In this document: piece by piece, positions 24,981 through 34,590 of the stretch | Numbering within the stretch: position 1 is the first letter of the stretch | Layout of the letters: each line of letters begins with the position of its first letter | Source: Halocynthiibacter sp049608145 | GTDB taxonomy: Bacteria; Pseudomonadota; Alphaproteobacteria; Rhodobacterales; Rhodobacteraceae | Direction: 5' to 3' | NCBI RefSeq assembly: GCF_049608145.1 | Contig: NZ_JBMYXF010000009.1 | Location: 19,000-82,999, forward strand | Length of the DNA: 64,000 bases | Position numbers and translations under genes: made by a program | The notes under the pieces: generated by a model | What the model saw: only the letters and a program-made list of their open reading frames with translations | What the model was told of the DNA's origin: nothing | Database searches by the model: none

Positions 24981-27101
24981 TCAGTCTTTGCGACGTGGTT
25001 TGGCATTGCCACCTGTGTCAGCCGCACGGGCTTTGTTCTTCTTGCTGTTGGCTTTGCCTGCAGGTGGGGGTGGGCCCTTTTTATGCCGTGGCTTGCGCTC
25101 TTTTACTACGCCTTCAGGACGGCTGTCTTCGGGGCGGGGTTTACGGAAAGATTTTCCCGCATCACCTGCGCCGCTGTGCGCGGGTTTTGCGCCGGATTTT
25201 GCAGGCTTGTGGCCGTGTTTGCCCGGGCGTGCTTTTGGCTTTTTCTTGCTCTCGCCGCCGTCATTCCAATCATCACGTGCCGGACGTGCGGGTTTTTCGC
25301 CACGTGGTTTGTCATCATAGCTGCGCTCTTTCGGAGCGTCATCCCATGTTTTTTTAGCACGTGGTTTGCGATCACGGGGGCCATCGTCACGATCACGTTT
25401 TTCCCATGGTTTGCCACCATCACGGCCGCCGTCACGCTTGCCACCGAATTTGCCGCCGCCACGTTTGTCACCAAACTTGCCGCCACCCTTACGTTCAGGT
25501 TTTTTGGCGTTCAACACCTCTTCCGGAACCACATCCAGAAGAGTCAGTTGTGCACCATCTTCTACGATCATGTCCGGGCCAACGGCTTTGACGAAACCAT
25601 CAACCGAGCCTTCAGAAATCTCGACATAGGCGAGGGGGCCCATCAGGCGGATAGCGCCGAAATCATCACGAGACACGTCGCCAGCCTTGCAAAGCATTGG
25701 CAGAATGCGGCGTACTTCGGCACGTTCATTCTTTGGCAATTCCAGTGAGAACCAGCGGCTTGGGCCAAAGGGCTTGCGTTCGCGTGGGGCTTCTGCTGTG
25801 ACTTTTCGAATTTCTTCTGGCGCGGAATGCTTTGATGCGTACATGCGCAAAACGGCCAAAGCCAAGGCTTCTGAAGTATGGTTTTCGATCAAAGCAGCGG
25901 CTTGCAGTTTTTCAGCGTCAGTCGGCACATCAGACCACAACGGATCATTGGTCAGGCGTTCGCTGTCAGCCGCACGAACTTCGTCTGCGGTTGGTGCAGC
26001 CACCCATTTGGCGGTCAGCTTTGCCCATTTCAGCAAGTTTTCCGCTTTACGACGCATCTTACCCGGTACGATCAGTGCGGAAATACCTTTGCGACCAGCC
26101 CGACCTGTACGACCAGAGCGGTGCAGAAGGGTTTCAGAACCGGTTGGCAGTTCTGCATGGATCACCAGATCAAGGTTTGGAAGATCAATCCCGCGCGCGG
26201 CAACGTCGGTTGCGACACAGACACGGGCACGACCATCGCGCATAGCCTGCAAGGCGTTTGTACGTTCGGATTGTGTCAACTCACCGGACAAAGCCACAAC
26301 AGAAAGCCCACGGTTCGACAAACGTGATGTCATGCGCGACACCATAATACGTGTGTTACAGAACACGATCGCATTGGGGGATTCATGCAGGCGCAACAGG
26401 TTTATAATCGCGCTTTCGCTGTCGGCTGGGTGAACCTCTACTGCGTGATATTCAATGTCGGAATGCTGCTTATTTTCAGCTTTGGTGATGATGCGTTCCG
26501 CATCCTGCTGAAAGTTTTTCGCAAGCTTGGCAATGGCCGCAGGAACCGTTGCCGAGAACATCAGTGTCTGGCGATCTTCGGGGCATGCTTCGAGAATGAA
26601 TTCGAGATCTTCACGAAAGCCAAGATCAAGCATCTCATCGGCTTCATCCATTACAACCGCGCGGATGTCAGATAGATCGATGGCGCCGCGTTGAATGTGG
26701 TCACGCAGGCGGCCAGGTGTTGCCACAGCAATATGGGCGCCCCGGGCCAGTGCACGGCGTTCATCGCGGCTGTCCATGCCACCAACACAGGATGCAATGT
26801 GCACACCGGCGGTGCCGTAAAGCCAAGACAGTTCGCGTTTCACCTGCATGGCAAGTTCGCGGGTGGGGGCAATAATCAAAGCGAGAGGAGCCCCAGCACG
26901 ATCAAAGCTTTCTTCTTCGCCTAGCAAAGTAGATGCAATAGCAATGCCAAAGCCGACCGTTTTACCTGATCCGGTTTGAGCCGATACAAGAAGGTCGCGT
27001 CCTGCGAGGTCAGGGTTGCTGACGGCTTGCTGAACAGGTGTCAGAGTTTCATAACCGCGCGCAGCAAGCGCTTTCGAAAGCGAAGGGTTCAAGGGGATCA
27101 T
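24981..27101 (-). CDS. DEAD-box RNA helicase with DbpA-type RNA-binding domain and basic tail
   Basis: ATP-dependent RNA helicase of about 706 residues. Helicase motifs: Q motif TPVQQAV, motif I AQTGSGKT, PTRELAMQ, DEAD box VVMDEADEMLD, SAT in MFSATVPA, and HRSGRTGRAGRKG near residue 340. A DbpA-like RNA-binding domain follows (VRRILPMLCKAGDVSRDDFGAIR, about 460-530). The last about 150 residues are rich in Lys, Arg and Gly with FGGKRDGGRDGG-type repeats, as in helicases acting on ribosome assembly or cold-shock RNA. The start at 27101 (MIPLNPSL) fits the family; an ATG at 27134 is possible. Neither has a clear ribosome site. Confidence 0.92.
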   Translation of the reverse strand: MIPLNPSLSKALAARGYETLTPVQQAVSNPDLAGRDLLVSAQTGSGKTVGFGIAIASTLLGEEESFDRAGAPLALIIAPTRELAMQVKRELSWLYGTAGVHIASCVGGMDSRDERRALARGAHIAVATPGRLRDHIQRGAIDLSDIRAVVMDEADEMLDLGFREDLEFILEACPEDRQTLMFSATVPAAIAKLAKNFQQDAERIITKAENKQHSDIEYHAVEVHPADSESAIINLLRLHESPNAIVFCNTRIMVSRMTSRLSNRGLSVVALSGELTQSERTNALQAMRDGRARVCVATDVAARGIDLPNLDLVIHAELPTGSETLLHRSGRTGRAGRKGISALIVPGKMRRKAENLLKWAKLTAKWVAAPTADEVRAADSERLTNDPLWSDVPTDAEKLQAAALIENHTSEALALAVLRMYASKHSAPEEIRKVTAEAPRERKPFGPSRWFSLELPKNERAEVRRILPMLCKAGDVSRDDFGAIRLMGPLAYVEISEGSVDGFVKAVGPDMIVEDGAQLTLLDVVPEEVLNAKKPERKGGGKFGDKRGGGKFGGKRDGGRDGGKPWEKRDRDDGPRDRKPRAKKTWDDAPKERSYDDKPRGEKPARPARDDWNDGGESKKKPKARPGKHGHKPAKSGAKPAHSGAGDAGKSFRKPRPEDSRPEGVVKERKPRHKKGPPPPAGKANSKKNKARAADTGGNAKPRRKD

Positions 27102-27217
27102 CCATATGTGTGGTAGTGAGGCCAGAGGCGGCATCTACAGGCTTTTTCCCGCTAAGCATAGCGAAATTTTCAGAAAAAGTCTAAAAACCTATTGTTTGAC
27201 TGACAAAAGGTGGAAAT

Positions 27218-27709
27218 TTAGGGGATTATGCGTTTCAGCATGTCTTCGGGGACCAGTAATTCATTGATCGTTGCCAATGTGTTGCCATTTTCGGCGTGCA
27301 GCATTCTGAGTTGTCGCCCCCAGCGTGTCTTTCCGGTTTCGGCGCAGGCAGTATAGTAAGTTGTGCGTTCAGACATATTTACCTGAATGTCGTAATTCAT
27401 CAGAAGTTGGCCAAACAGAATATCAGTGCGCTGCAGATCGTCCAGAAAACCTTTGGGCAGCTGTGATTTCGTGATCTCAAGGGTCGCATCCAGAATAATG
27501 GCATCATGGCCCTGCCGATGAAGGGTTGAAAAACGTGTGAAAACGCTGTCGCCATCCCGGAAGTTGGTCTGGTGGGCGATCATTTCGCCAAAAACTTCGT
27601 TCAACCGAATTGTCATAAGGACATTATGTTCCAGCAATTTACGGCTGATTGGTGCAGTCATGCTGATACGGGCATATGTTGGTGCTGGAGAACTCAGTTG
27701 TTCGGGCAT
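27218..27709 (-). CDS. Hypothetical protein, possibly chorismate-lyase-like fold
   Basis: A 163-residue protein I cannot place firmly. It shows alternating strands and a late segment GRQLRMLHAENGNTLATINELLVPEDML. That pattern (a Gly-Arg, a strand, then a helix ending in an acidic turn) recalls the chorismate lyase/UTRA-like fold, but only weakly. An internal Met at residue 17 could also be the start (27661). It stands alone, upstream of the helicase gene and divergent from the Na/Pi cotransporter-like gene. No function is proposed. Confidence 0.6.
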   Translation of the reverse strand: MPEQLSSPAPTYARISMTAPISRKLLEHNVLMTIRLNEVFGEMIAHQTNFRDGDSVFTRFSTLHRQGHDAIILDATLEITKSQLPKGFLDDLQRTDILFGQLLMNYDIQVNMSERTTYYTACAETGKTRWGRQLRMLHAENGNTLATINELLVPEDMLKRIIP

Positions 27710-27977
27710 TTGTGTCTTTCAGGGGCTGTGTTTCGCCGCAATAGGGGAACTCTGATCATAATTTTCAGATATAGTCATCGCGGGGGAGCTGTCCATGTGA
27801 CGGTTTCGTTTTTATTGAAAAACATGCTGTTTTTGGATTTCTCTCTGGTTTTCCGACACAAAATGGGTGTTTTATGGCTAGATGTGTCGATTTCGCCTTC
27901 AGGGGGCGGTAATTTAGCAACCAAGGTAACGTCGCTGAGTTTGATGGTAAGTCACATAAAAAAGCGCGGGTAAGAGC

Positions 27978-29639
27978 ATGGCAATTATAAGTTTTCTGAT
28001 TTCTTTGGCAGGGGCAACTATGTTGCTGTTGTTCGCTGTACGTATGGTGCGTACGGGGATTGAACGCAGTTACGGTGCATCATTTCAAAGACTTATGACT
28101 GCGCAAAACAATGTGCTAAAGGCCAGTTCCGCAGGTCTGGTGCTGGCTGTCGTTTTACAAAGCTCTGCTGCAGTGGCCTTGTTGACCGCAGGGTTTGCCG
28201 CCAGCGGTGTGCTGAGTTTCGCAACAGGTCTAGCGATTGTTTTGGGGGGCGATCTGGGCTCTGCGCTTGTTATTCAGATCTTGTCTTTTCGGCTGGATTG
28301 GCTTGTACCGTTGCTTCTGGCCATCGGGGGCTGGCTTTTCGTGAAGACGGAAAACCGCAAGGCCCGGCAGTTTGGCCGCATCCTGATGGGTGTTGCCTTT
28401 ATCTTGATTTCACTACGTTTTCTGCGCGAAGCCATGGATCCGATCCGAGACAGTTCGTTTTTGCCGGCAGTCGCAGGATATTTGGCTCGCGATTACATTA
28501 CCGCATTTCTTGTTGGCGCTGCGTTGGCCTTTGTTATGCACTCATCTGTCGCTGCCATTTTGATGTGCGTTACCCTGGTCGATATCGCTGCAATCCCGTT
28601 TGCCGCAGGTTTGTCTTTGATGTTGGGGGCCAATTTCGGCAGTGCATTTATCCCGGTTTGGCTGACGCGCGATATGTCCGCTGTTGCGCGGCGCTTGCCC
28701 TGGGCTAACTTGTTTTTGCGCGGAGCCTGGGCCGTATTTACCCTATTTGTTGTGAATGCCTTGTTGCGATCTGGTGCTGTAACAAGCCCCGAGGGGGGGC
28801 AGATGTTGGTGAACGCACATCTGGCCTTTAATGCGTCGCTTTTAATCCTGGCTTTGCCATTTTGTAAGATGCTCGAAGGCCCGCTGGTTCAACTGTTTTC
28901 TGAAAATGATGTAAATCAGGGCTTTGAAACTTTGCAACGTCCGGTATTAGCACTGGATGCGGCGGACCTTTCCTCACCAAATCAGGCACTTGCGGGATTG
29001 AAGCGGGAATTGTTGCGTATGTTGGACACCGTGGATGCGATGTTCCGGCCGGTTGTTGCATTGTATGAAACCGGTGATCGTGCACAAATAAAGATGGTCC
29101 GAAATATGGATGCCGAAGCCGATGCTGCATTGTCAGGCATCCGTAAATTTGTTGCCGCTATCCCAGAGAATGAGTTTGGAAAGGAGAATTCTAAGACCGC
29201 GCGGCACATGCTGGAATATGCTATTCGCCTTGAAACCGCCGGTGATGTGGTCGCCCAAAGACTGATGCAACTGGCTGAAACAACCGCGAAAAAGAAAATT
29301 ACCTTTTCAAAAAGTGGTTTTCTTGAACTTACCCGTTTGCATGAAGACATTCTGGCAAACCTGAAGTTGGCTTCCAATGTGTTGATTTCGGATGACCTGG
29401 AAAGCGCCCGTTTGCTGAGCCTTGAAAAAACAGAAATCAAACGTATGGAACGGGAAAGCCGAAAAAAGCATCTGAAGAGGCTGCAAAACGGAACCCAAGA
29501 AAGTTTTGACAGTTCCGATGTTCATCTGGAAACTTTGCGCGCTTTACGGGAATTCAATAGTCATATCTCAGCGGTTGCCTATCCCATTTTGTATAAAAAC
29601 GGTCAGCTTCTTGAAACACGCCTTATTGAAAATCTGTAA
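27978..29639 (+). CDS. Na/Pi cotransporter family protein (NptA-like) with PhoU-like domain
   Basis: Membrane protein of 553 residues. Two inverted copies of the PNaS transporter domain are seen, each with its signature: VVLQSSAAVALLTAGFAASG near residue 60 and VMHSSVAAILMCV near residue 190. The second keeps only the HSS part of the QSS motif. About nine membrane segments fill residues 1-305. Residues 335-550 form a helical PhoU-like domain (MLDTVDAMFRPVVALYE, RLETAGDVVAQRLMQLAE). Such proteins export or regulate phosphate. The gene stands alone; 268 bases upstream hold no gene and no clear promoter. Confidence 0.88.
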   Translation: MAIISFLISLAGATMLLLFAVRMVRTGIERSYGASFQRLMTAQNNVLKASSAGLVLAVVLQSSAAVALLTAGFAASGVLSFATGLAIVLGGDLGSALVIQILSFRLDWLVPLLLAIGGWLFVKTENRKARQFGRILMGVAFILISLRFLREAMDPIRDSSFLPAVAGYLARDYITAFLVGAALAFVMHSSVAAILMCVTLVDIAAIPFAAGLSLMLGANFGSAFIPVWLTRDMSAVARRLPWANLFLRGAWAVFTLFVVNALLRSGAVTSPEGGQMLVNAHLAFNASLLILALPFCKMLEGPLVQLFSENDVNQGFETLQRPVLALDAADLSSPNQALAGLKRELLRMLDTVDAMFRPVVALYETGDRAQIKMVRNMDAEADAALSGIRKFVAAIPENEFGKENSKTARHMLEYAIRLETAGDVVAQRLMQLAETTAKKKITFSKSGFLELTRLHEDILANLKLASNVLISDDLESARLLSLEKTEIKRMERESRKKHLKRLQNGTQESFDSSDVHLETLRALREFNSHISAVAYPILYKNGQLLETRLIENL

Positions 29640-29735
29640 TCCCGCTAGAGTGTGAAAGGTTATTGACTGAAGATGTGTTGTAGTCAGAGCACTGATTTTC
29701 TTTGTGTGACATATCTGTTGCTGCAGTCGATTGTA

Positions 29736-30155
29736 TCAAAATAAATCGAACGCACCGGATTGTTTTATTTCGGTTTCTTCCTGTTTTGCTGGAAAAAGCC
29801 GTGATTTTAGACTCGAAAGAACCATATATTTTTCAAGTGCATCCTGTTCATGAAAGGCCAAGGTTTCATCTTGCGTCAGCGTTGCAAAAACGGCATGAAA
29901 CGTACTTAGATCTTCGAGGTTTTGTTGTAATCGATCAATGTTTTGTAGGTGAGAGATAAGGGAATCTGGGCAAACAGAGATTTCCGATACAGTCTCGCCG
30001 ATTTCTGATTGAATAACCGCGCATAGATCGGCGAGTCCATCCAAGACGGATGAAAGGTTTTCAAAAACTAACGATTTTGACAGATTGCTATCGGCGCACT
30101 CATTCCGGGGAACGGTTCCGTCAATAGTATGTGTCAGGCTTTCTGGGCGCAACAT
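29736..30155 (-). CDS. Hypothetical helical protein, last gene of the chemosensory operon
   Basis: A 139-residue acidic protein, mostly predicted helix: LVFENLSSVLDGLADLCAVIQSEIGETV, then LQNIDRLQQNLEDLSTFHAVFATL. It ends in a short acidic-aromatic tail (SGAFDLF). I do not recognise a family. It follows the second cheY with no gap, so it belongs to the operon. The helix-plus-tail layout invites comparison with CheZ, whose C-terminal peptide binds CheY, but no CheZ catalytic motif can be shown. Confidence 0.6.
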   Translation of the reverse strand: MLRPESLTHTIDGTVPRNECADSNLSKSLVFENLSSVLDGLADLCAVIQSEIGETVSEISVCPDSLISHLQNIDRLQQNLEDLSTFHAVFATLTQDETLAFHEQDALEKYMVLSSLKSRLFPAKQEETEIKQSGAFDLF

Positions 30156-30542
30156 TCAGAGGCGTCCAACCACGGCTTCAATACAGGTTTTCAGCTCTTG
30201 CGGGGTAAAGGGTTTCTTTAAGAAGTTATTCATACCTAATTGCTTGCCTGAGTCGATGACAGCGCGGTCCGCTCTGCCCGTGATCAGAATGAAACCTACA
30301 TTGCGAGTGTGTTCATTGCTACGCAGTGCATGCAGTAAGTGAAGGCCATCCATGTTAGGCATGTTGTAGTCTGATATCACCAAATGTACTGGGTACTTCT
30401 GAAACGCTGCAAGCGCAGATGTTCCATCGGCGACTGCAGTGACATCCCGAATGCCAAATTCGTCCAGCGCTTGGGTGATTAGACCCCGGCTTGTTGACAT
30501 GTCGTCAACTACCATCACTCTGATTTGATCTTTTAGCGACAT
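30156..30542 (-). CDS. CheY-like single-domain response regulator (second copy)
   Basis: Receiver domain of 128 residues with no output domain. Phosphorylation-site residues: Asp13-Asp14 in VMVVDDMSTSR, Asp58 in ISDYNMPNMDG, Thr in LITGRAD and Lys in FLKKPFTP. The ATG at 30542 has AGGGGG upstream; the frame is open further but that part overlaps cheR. It follows cheR after 23 bases and directly precedes the unknown helical protein. It would take phosphate from CheA. Confidence 0.93.
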   Translation of the reverse strand: MSLKDQIRVMVVDDMSTSRGLITQALDEFGIRDVTAVADGTSALAAFQKYPVHLVISDYNMPNMDGLHLLHALRSNEHTRNVGFILITGRADRAVIDSGKQLGMNNFLKKPFTPQELKTCIEAVVGRL

Positions 30543-30565
30543 GAATGCCCCCTTTTCAGCTGGTG

Positions 30566-31429
30566 TTATTTGCTTGATTGCTTTTGGTATGCGGTCATTC
30601 CAGCGCTTCGATAATCTGGAGCTACGGCGTTTGTGAGACGTTCCGAATGTCCGATGAAAAGCCATCCCTCTTTGCGGTTGGCGTTTTGAAATTTTGGCCA
30701 AAGACTGTCTTGGGTATCTTGATCAAAATAGATAACAACGTTTCGGCAAAATATTAGGTCAAACTGGTTTTTCATTGGCCAATCTTTGAGCAGGTTCAAG
30801 GGATTGAACTTGATCAACTGACGAATTTCAGTGTTTATCTGCGCACCTGACAATGTTTTTGAGAAGAATTTTTCTTTATATCCATCTGGAAGATTGGCAA
30901 GTTCGGTCGTATCGTACACTCCTTGCCGGGCAAAAAGAAGTACCTTGGGATCAATGTCAGTAGCCAATATTTTCAGGTCGTAAATTGCCAGATTAGGGAT
31001 AGCGTCGTACAGCTGCATTGCGATCGAATATGGTTCATGCCCACGAGAACAACCTGCAGACCAAATGCGTACTGGCTCTCCCAATTCTAGTCGTTTCTTT
31101 AGTTCTGGAATAACTTGTTCCATCAGAATTTTGAAATGATGAGGCTCCCTGAAAAAACTGGTCACATTTGTCGTCAGCGCGGAAATGAGCTCAGTTTTTT
31201 CATTTGTATCACCGGATGTTTCGATTAGAGTGCAATACTCTTCGAAGCTATTCAGGCCGAGAACTTTGAGACGTTTGATAAGGCGAGATTCCATCATTGG
31301 CGCTTTTTGTTGTGTGAACAACAATCCGGCTTCTGACTTTGCGAACTTAGCAATTCGTTGAAAATCATCATCACGCATTTTCAATCTCTGGCTGGTTTCT
31401 GTCAAAGCAATTGGTTTTATAACGCTCAT
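30566..31429 (-). CDS. cheR: Chemotaxis protein methyltransferase CheR
   Basis: Methylates glutamates of chemoreceptors using SAM. At 287 residues it has the N-terminal helical domain (MRDDDFQRIAKFAKSEAGL), the SFFREPHHF region, and the SAM-binding domain with IWSAGCSRGHEPYSIAMQL and LIFCRNVVIYFD. Its ATG overlaps the cheW stop (ATGA). No CheB methylesterase or receptor gene lies nearby, so its substrate receptor must be encoded elsewhere. Confidence 0.95.
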   Translation of the reverse strand: MSVIKPIALTETSQRLKMRDDDFQRIAKFAKSEAGLLFTQQKAPMMESRLIKRLKVLGLNSFEEYCTLIETSGDTNEKTELISALTTNVTSFFREPHHFKILMEQVIPELKKRLELGEPVRIWSAGCSRGHEPYSIAMQLYDAIPNLAIYDLKILATDIDPKVLLFARQGVYDTTELANLPDGYKEKFFSKTLSGAQINTEIRQLIKFNPLNLLKDWPMKNQFDLIFCRNVVIYFDQDTQDSLWPKFQNANRKEGWLFIGHSERLTNAVAPDYRSAGMTAYQKQSSK

Positions 31430-31893
31430 GCTGCCAATGTCTCACCAGTTGTCAGTGTGTTTTGAAGGTCTAAGACCCGGATCATTCGTTCATTCTCAAT
31501 GATAAGAGAGCTCACAAACCGATGTTGGTTGTCTGCTGCCATGTCGGGTGGCGCTTGCAATTCCTCTCGTGCGATTGTCAAAATATCAGAAACAGCATCG
31601 ACCAGAAGGCCAACGGTTTCGCCTTCTTGTTGGACAACGATTACAACTGATCGATCGTTGTTTTCATCTGGTGGAAGTGCAAGACGAGCTGCTAGGTCGA
31701 TGATAGGTAAAACAGTACCACGAAGATTGATGACGCCTCGAACGTATTCAGGTGCGTGGGGAAGTGGTGTGGCTTCTGTCCATCCCCTAATCTCGCGAAC
31801 GGACATTATATCGACGGTATACTCTTGGGCACCAATGCGGAAAGAAAGATATTCGGTCAGGTCAGCGGGGTTTTCCTGCAATTCGTCTGTCAT
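31426..31893 (-). CDS. cheW: Chemotaxis coupling protein CheW
   Basis: Scaffold protein that links receptors to CheA, 155 residues. The SH3-like fold is clear: YLSFRIGAQEYTVDIMSVREIRGW, LPHAPEYVRGVINLRGTVLPIIDLAARL and GLLVDAVSDILTI. It overlaps cheA upstream (ATGA) and cheR downstream by four bases each, so the set is translationally coupled. Confidence 0.96.
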   Translation of the reverse strand: MTDELQENPADLTEYLSFRIGAQEYTVDIMSVREIRGWTEATPLPHAPEYVRGVINLRGTVLPIIDLAARLALPPDENNDRSVVIVVQQEGETVGLLVDAVSDILTIAREELQAPPDMAADNQHRFVSSLIIENERMIRVLDLQNTLTTGETLAA

Positions 31894-34208
31894 GCGATCG
31901 CTCCTGTTAATTGGGGATTATTGAGAGTGCTTCGTGTCCGCCCACTTGCATTTGCAATGACGTCACCTGAATCTAGGATGAGGGCAATTTGTCCATCGCC
32001 AAGAATAGTGGCTGCGGCGATACCAGAAATTGCTCCATAGCTATCTTGCAAACCTTTGATTACAACCTGTCGCTGTTCGATAATTCGATCTATGACGACA
32101 GCAGCCATACTGTCTTCTTCCGGAGAAATGAGAAGCGCAACACAATCGTGATATGAAGGTTTGGGAGACGAGAAACCGAGTTCAACGGCCAGATCTAACA
32201 ACGGAACAAAGTTGTCACGTAGTTGAACAACCGTTGTTGCAGGTCCCATTTCCCGTAAATTTTCTGATGTTAGAGTCATTGTTTCAATGATGTTGTTCAA
32301 TGGAACAACTAGTGTTTGTCCGGCCACTTCAATTACCATGCCATCTTGAACGGCGAGAGTGAGGGGGAGGCTGATTGAAAACTTTGTTCCTTTTCCTTTT
32401 TCGGACGAAATAGTAATGCGTCCACCAAGGGCCGTGATGGAGTTTCTGACCACATCCATTCCGACGCCTCGGCCAGAGAGGTTGGAGATTTCTGAAGCTG
32501 TCGAAAATCCAGGAAGAAAGAGCAGATTGTCAATTTCACCGTCTGTCAGCTGTGCACCTTCAGAGATTAAGCCTTTTTCGATTGCTTTGTTTAAGACGAC
32601 GGGGCGGTTAATTCCGCCGCCATCGTCAAATACTTCAATGAGCACACGGCCAGATTTGTGGGAGGCTGATAGGGTGACCGTTCCCTGACGTGGTTTGCCT
32701 GCAGCGCTGCGGGCTTCATTTTCTTCAAGGCCGTGGTCAACTGCGTTTCGGATCATATGGGTCAGTGGGTCGGCGAGGCGTTCAATGACTGTTTTGTCAA
32801 CTTCGGTAGCTTCGCCCACCGTAACGAAACGCACGTCTTTTTGAACACTCGCGGATGATTCACGCACAATGCGCCCCATTCTCTGGAAAAGGGATTTCAC
32901 AGGTTGTGCACGGATTGCCATGACGCTGTCCTGAATATCACGCGTAAGCTGCATGAATTCATCCAGTCCGGCTGCAACGTTCTGATCATTGCCGATGCCT
33001 GCTTCTACAACACTTTGGCTGAGCATGGCCTGGTTGATCACCAGTTCGCCAACTAGGTTCACTAGGCGGTCAATGCGATCAAGTTCTACCCGGACCGTTC
33101 CGCTTGGCTTGGACTGTGTTGTTGCTGATTTGGTTGCCGGTTTGCTTTTAGGGGCAGACTTCTCAGGTTTCGCTTGCGACAGCGCGGGTTGCGCTGACGG
33201 TGTCGGAAGTTGTTCAGCAGGAGGTGTCGCAGCCGTTTGGGGGGGCTGCAACGTCTCTGGTTCGTTTTTGATCTCTTCAGAGGAAGGGGCAGGTATTGAA
33301 GGGGTAAGTGGTGCGGCGGCGATAGATTCAACACTGAGTTCGCAAAGGTCTTCCACGAAATCGAAGACTTCCCTGATTTCCTGTTCAGAGCGGGATGTCA
33401 GCAGCTCAATACTCCATGAGAGGAAGCTTTCTTCACCCTCAAGTATGTCGATTGCAGGTAGGTCATCGCAGATACATGTCGTTTTTGTCTCGCCAAGTTC
33501 CCCCAACATCTTTAGCAGATGTAATGGTTCATTGCCCGATGTGAAAAGTGAGGGATCGGGGCGAAAGCGTATGGTGAACGTGGGCGTATTTCCACTGGCG
33601 TCTTTGGTGATGGGGGCTGGCTTGGAAGTATCGGAAATAGAATTGTTGTCGTCATCTTTTGCAGCTACATCCGGCAACGCGGCCAGGTCAGGAAGAGCGG
33701 GCGCTGCCGAAACATCTGGCGATTGGGGGCCAGGCACACTGAGCTGTGGAAGGTCCATAGAGACGCCCATTGGCTGAAAATCAGACGGATCGACTTCTTC
33801 ATCCTCTTCTTCGGCACCGGAATCCCCAAGAAATGCACGTAGGGCCGTGACACTTTCAGTCACTCGTTCGGACGGAACTTCAGTTTCATCACGGCTGGCG
33901 ACAACCAGATCGCAGAGGATGTCACTGGCATGTAGAAATGTTTTATGATCTTCAGATTCGGGCGCTTTTTCACCGGATCTCACAATATCCATCGATGTTT
34001 CGAATACATGTGCGAAATCTACAAGGGCCGTCAGACCGAATGCACCGGCGCCGCCTTTTATGGAATGGACCGCCCGAAATACTTCGTTGATCGTTTCAGG
34101 ATCATCGTCTCCTTCTTCAAAACGGCTTAAACCGTCTTGAAGTTGTTCCAGAAGTTCTTCGCATTCGAGAAAAAACGATGCTTTGATTTCGGCCATCGGA
34201 TCAGACAT
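31890..34208 (-). CDS. cheA: Chemotaxis histidine kinase CheA
   Basis: 772 residues. The N-terminal Hpt domain carries the phosphorylated His48 in FRAVHSIKGGAGAFG. A variable acidic, Pro-rich linker (about 140-240) and a P2-like region follow, then a Pro/Gln/Ala-rich linker (about 310-375). The dimerisation helix region is VRVELDRIDRLVNLVGELVINQAM, the ATPase part has HMIRNAVDHGLE, VFDDGGGI and GRGVGMDVVRN, and a CheW-like domain ends the protein. It would phosphorylate the two CheY proteins of this operon. Confidence 0.97.
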   Translation of the reverse strand: MSDPMAEIKASFFLECEELLEQLQDGLSRFEEGDDDPETINEVFRAVHSIKGGAGAFGLTALVDFAHVFETSMDIVRSGEKAPESEDHKTFLHASDILCDLVVASRDETEVPSERVTESVTALRAFLGDSGAEEEDEEVDPSDFQPMGVSMDLPQLSVPGPQSPDVSAAPALPDLAALPDVAAKDDDNNSISDTSKPAPITKDASGNTPTFTIRFRPDPSLFTSGNEPLHLLKMLGELGETKTTCICDDLPAIDILEGEESFLSWSIELLTSRSEQEIREVFDFVEDLCELSVESIAAAPLTPSIPAPSSEEIKNEPETLQPPQTAATPPAEQLPTPSAQPALSQAKPEKSAPKSKPATKSATTQSKPSGTVRVELDRIDRLVNLVGELVINQAMLSQSVVEAGIGNDQNVAAGLDEFMQLTRDIQDSVMAIRAQPVKSLFQRMGRIVRESSASVQKDVRFVTVGEATEVDKTVIERLADPLTHMIRNAVDHGLEENEARSAAGKPRQGTVTLSASHKSGRVLIEVFDDGGGINRPVVLNKAIEKGLISEGAQLTDGEIDNLLFLPGFSTASEISNLSGRGVGMDVVRNSITALGGRITISSEKGKGTKFSISLPLTLAVQDGMVIEVAGQTLVVPLNNIIETMTLTSENLREMGPATTVVQLRDNFVPLLDLAVELGFSSPKPSYHDCVALLISPEEDSMAAVVIDRIIEQRQVVIKGLQDSYGAISGIAAATILGDGQIALILDSGDVIANASGRTRSTLNNPQLTGAIA

Positions 34209-34221
34209 TGCTGAACTCCCT

Positions 34222-34590
34222 TTATCCCGTTACCAGTTGAAGTGCGCGCACGAGTTTGGGAGGATCAAAAGGTTTCACGATCCAGCCCGTGGCACCTGCA
34301 TTGCGGGCTTTTGATTTCAGTGTGTCAGCGCTTTCCGTTGTCAAAACGAGGATCGGAATTGCACGGTATTTCTCCTGACTTCGCACAGCATCAATAAAGC
34401 CGAACCCATCAAGGCGGGGCATGTTGATGTCTGTAATGATGGCGTCAGGTTCATCCATTTCTTCGAGAACTTCGAGCCCGTGTTCGCCATCGTTGGCGAG
34501 ATGGGTTGTGAAACCTGCGTGATTGAGCGCGAGGTTCAACATGTCACGCATTGTGCGGCTGTCATCGACTGCGAGAATTCGTAAGCTCAT
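34222..34590 (-). CDS. cheY: CheY response regulator (first copy)
   Basis: Single receiver domain of 122 residues. Asp9-Asp10 in ILAVDDSRTMR and the phosphorylated Asp54 in IITDINMPRLDG are present, with Thr in LVLTTES and Lys in WIVKPFDPP. The ATG at 34590 overlaps the stop of the STAS gene (ATGA). It sits between the STAS gene and cheA, so it is the likely main output of this CheA. Confidence 0.95.
   Translation of the reverse strand: MSLRILAVDDSRTMRDMLNLALNHAGFTTHLANDGEHGLEVLEEMDEPDAIITDINMPRLDGFGFIDAVRSQEKYRAIPILVLTTESADTLKSKARNAGATGWIVKPFDPPKLVRALQLVTG

Noticed and set aside
24981..27134. Helicase starting at 27134
   Set aside because: The extra 11 residues do not look like the family and no ribosome site supports them; kept as an alternative only.
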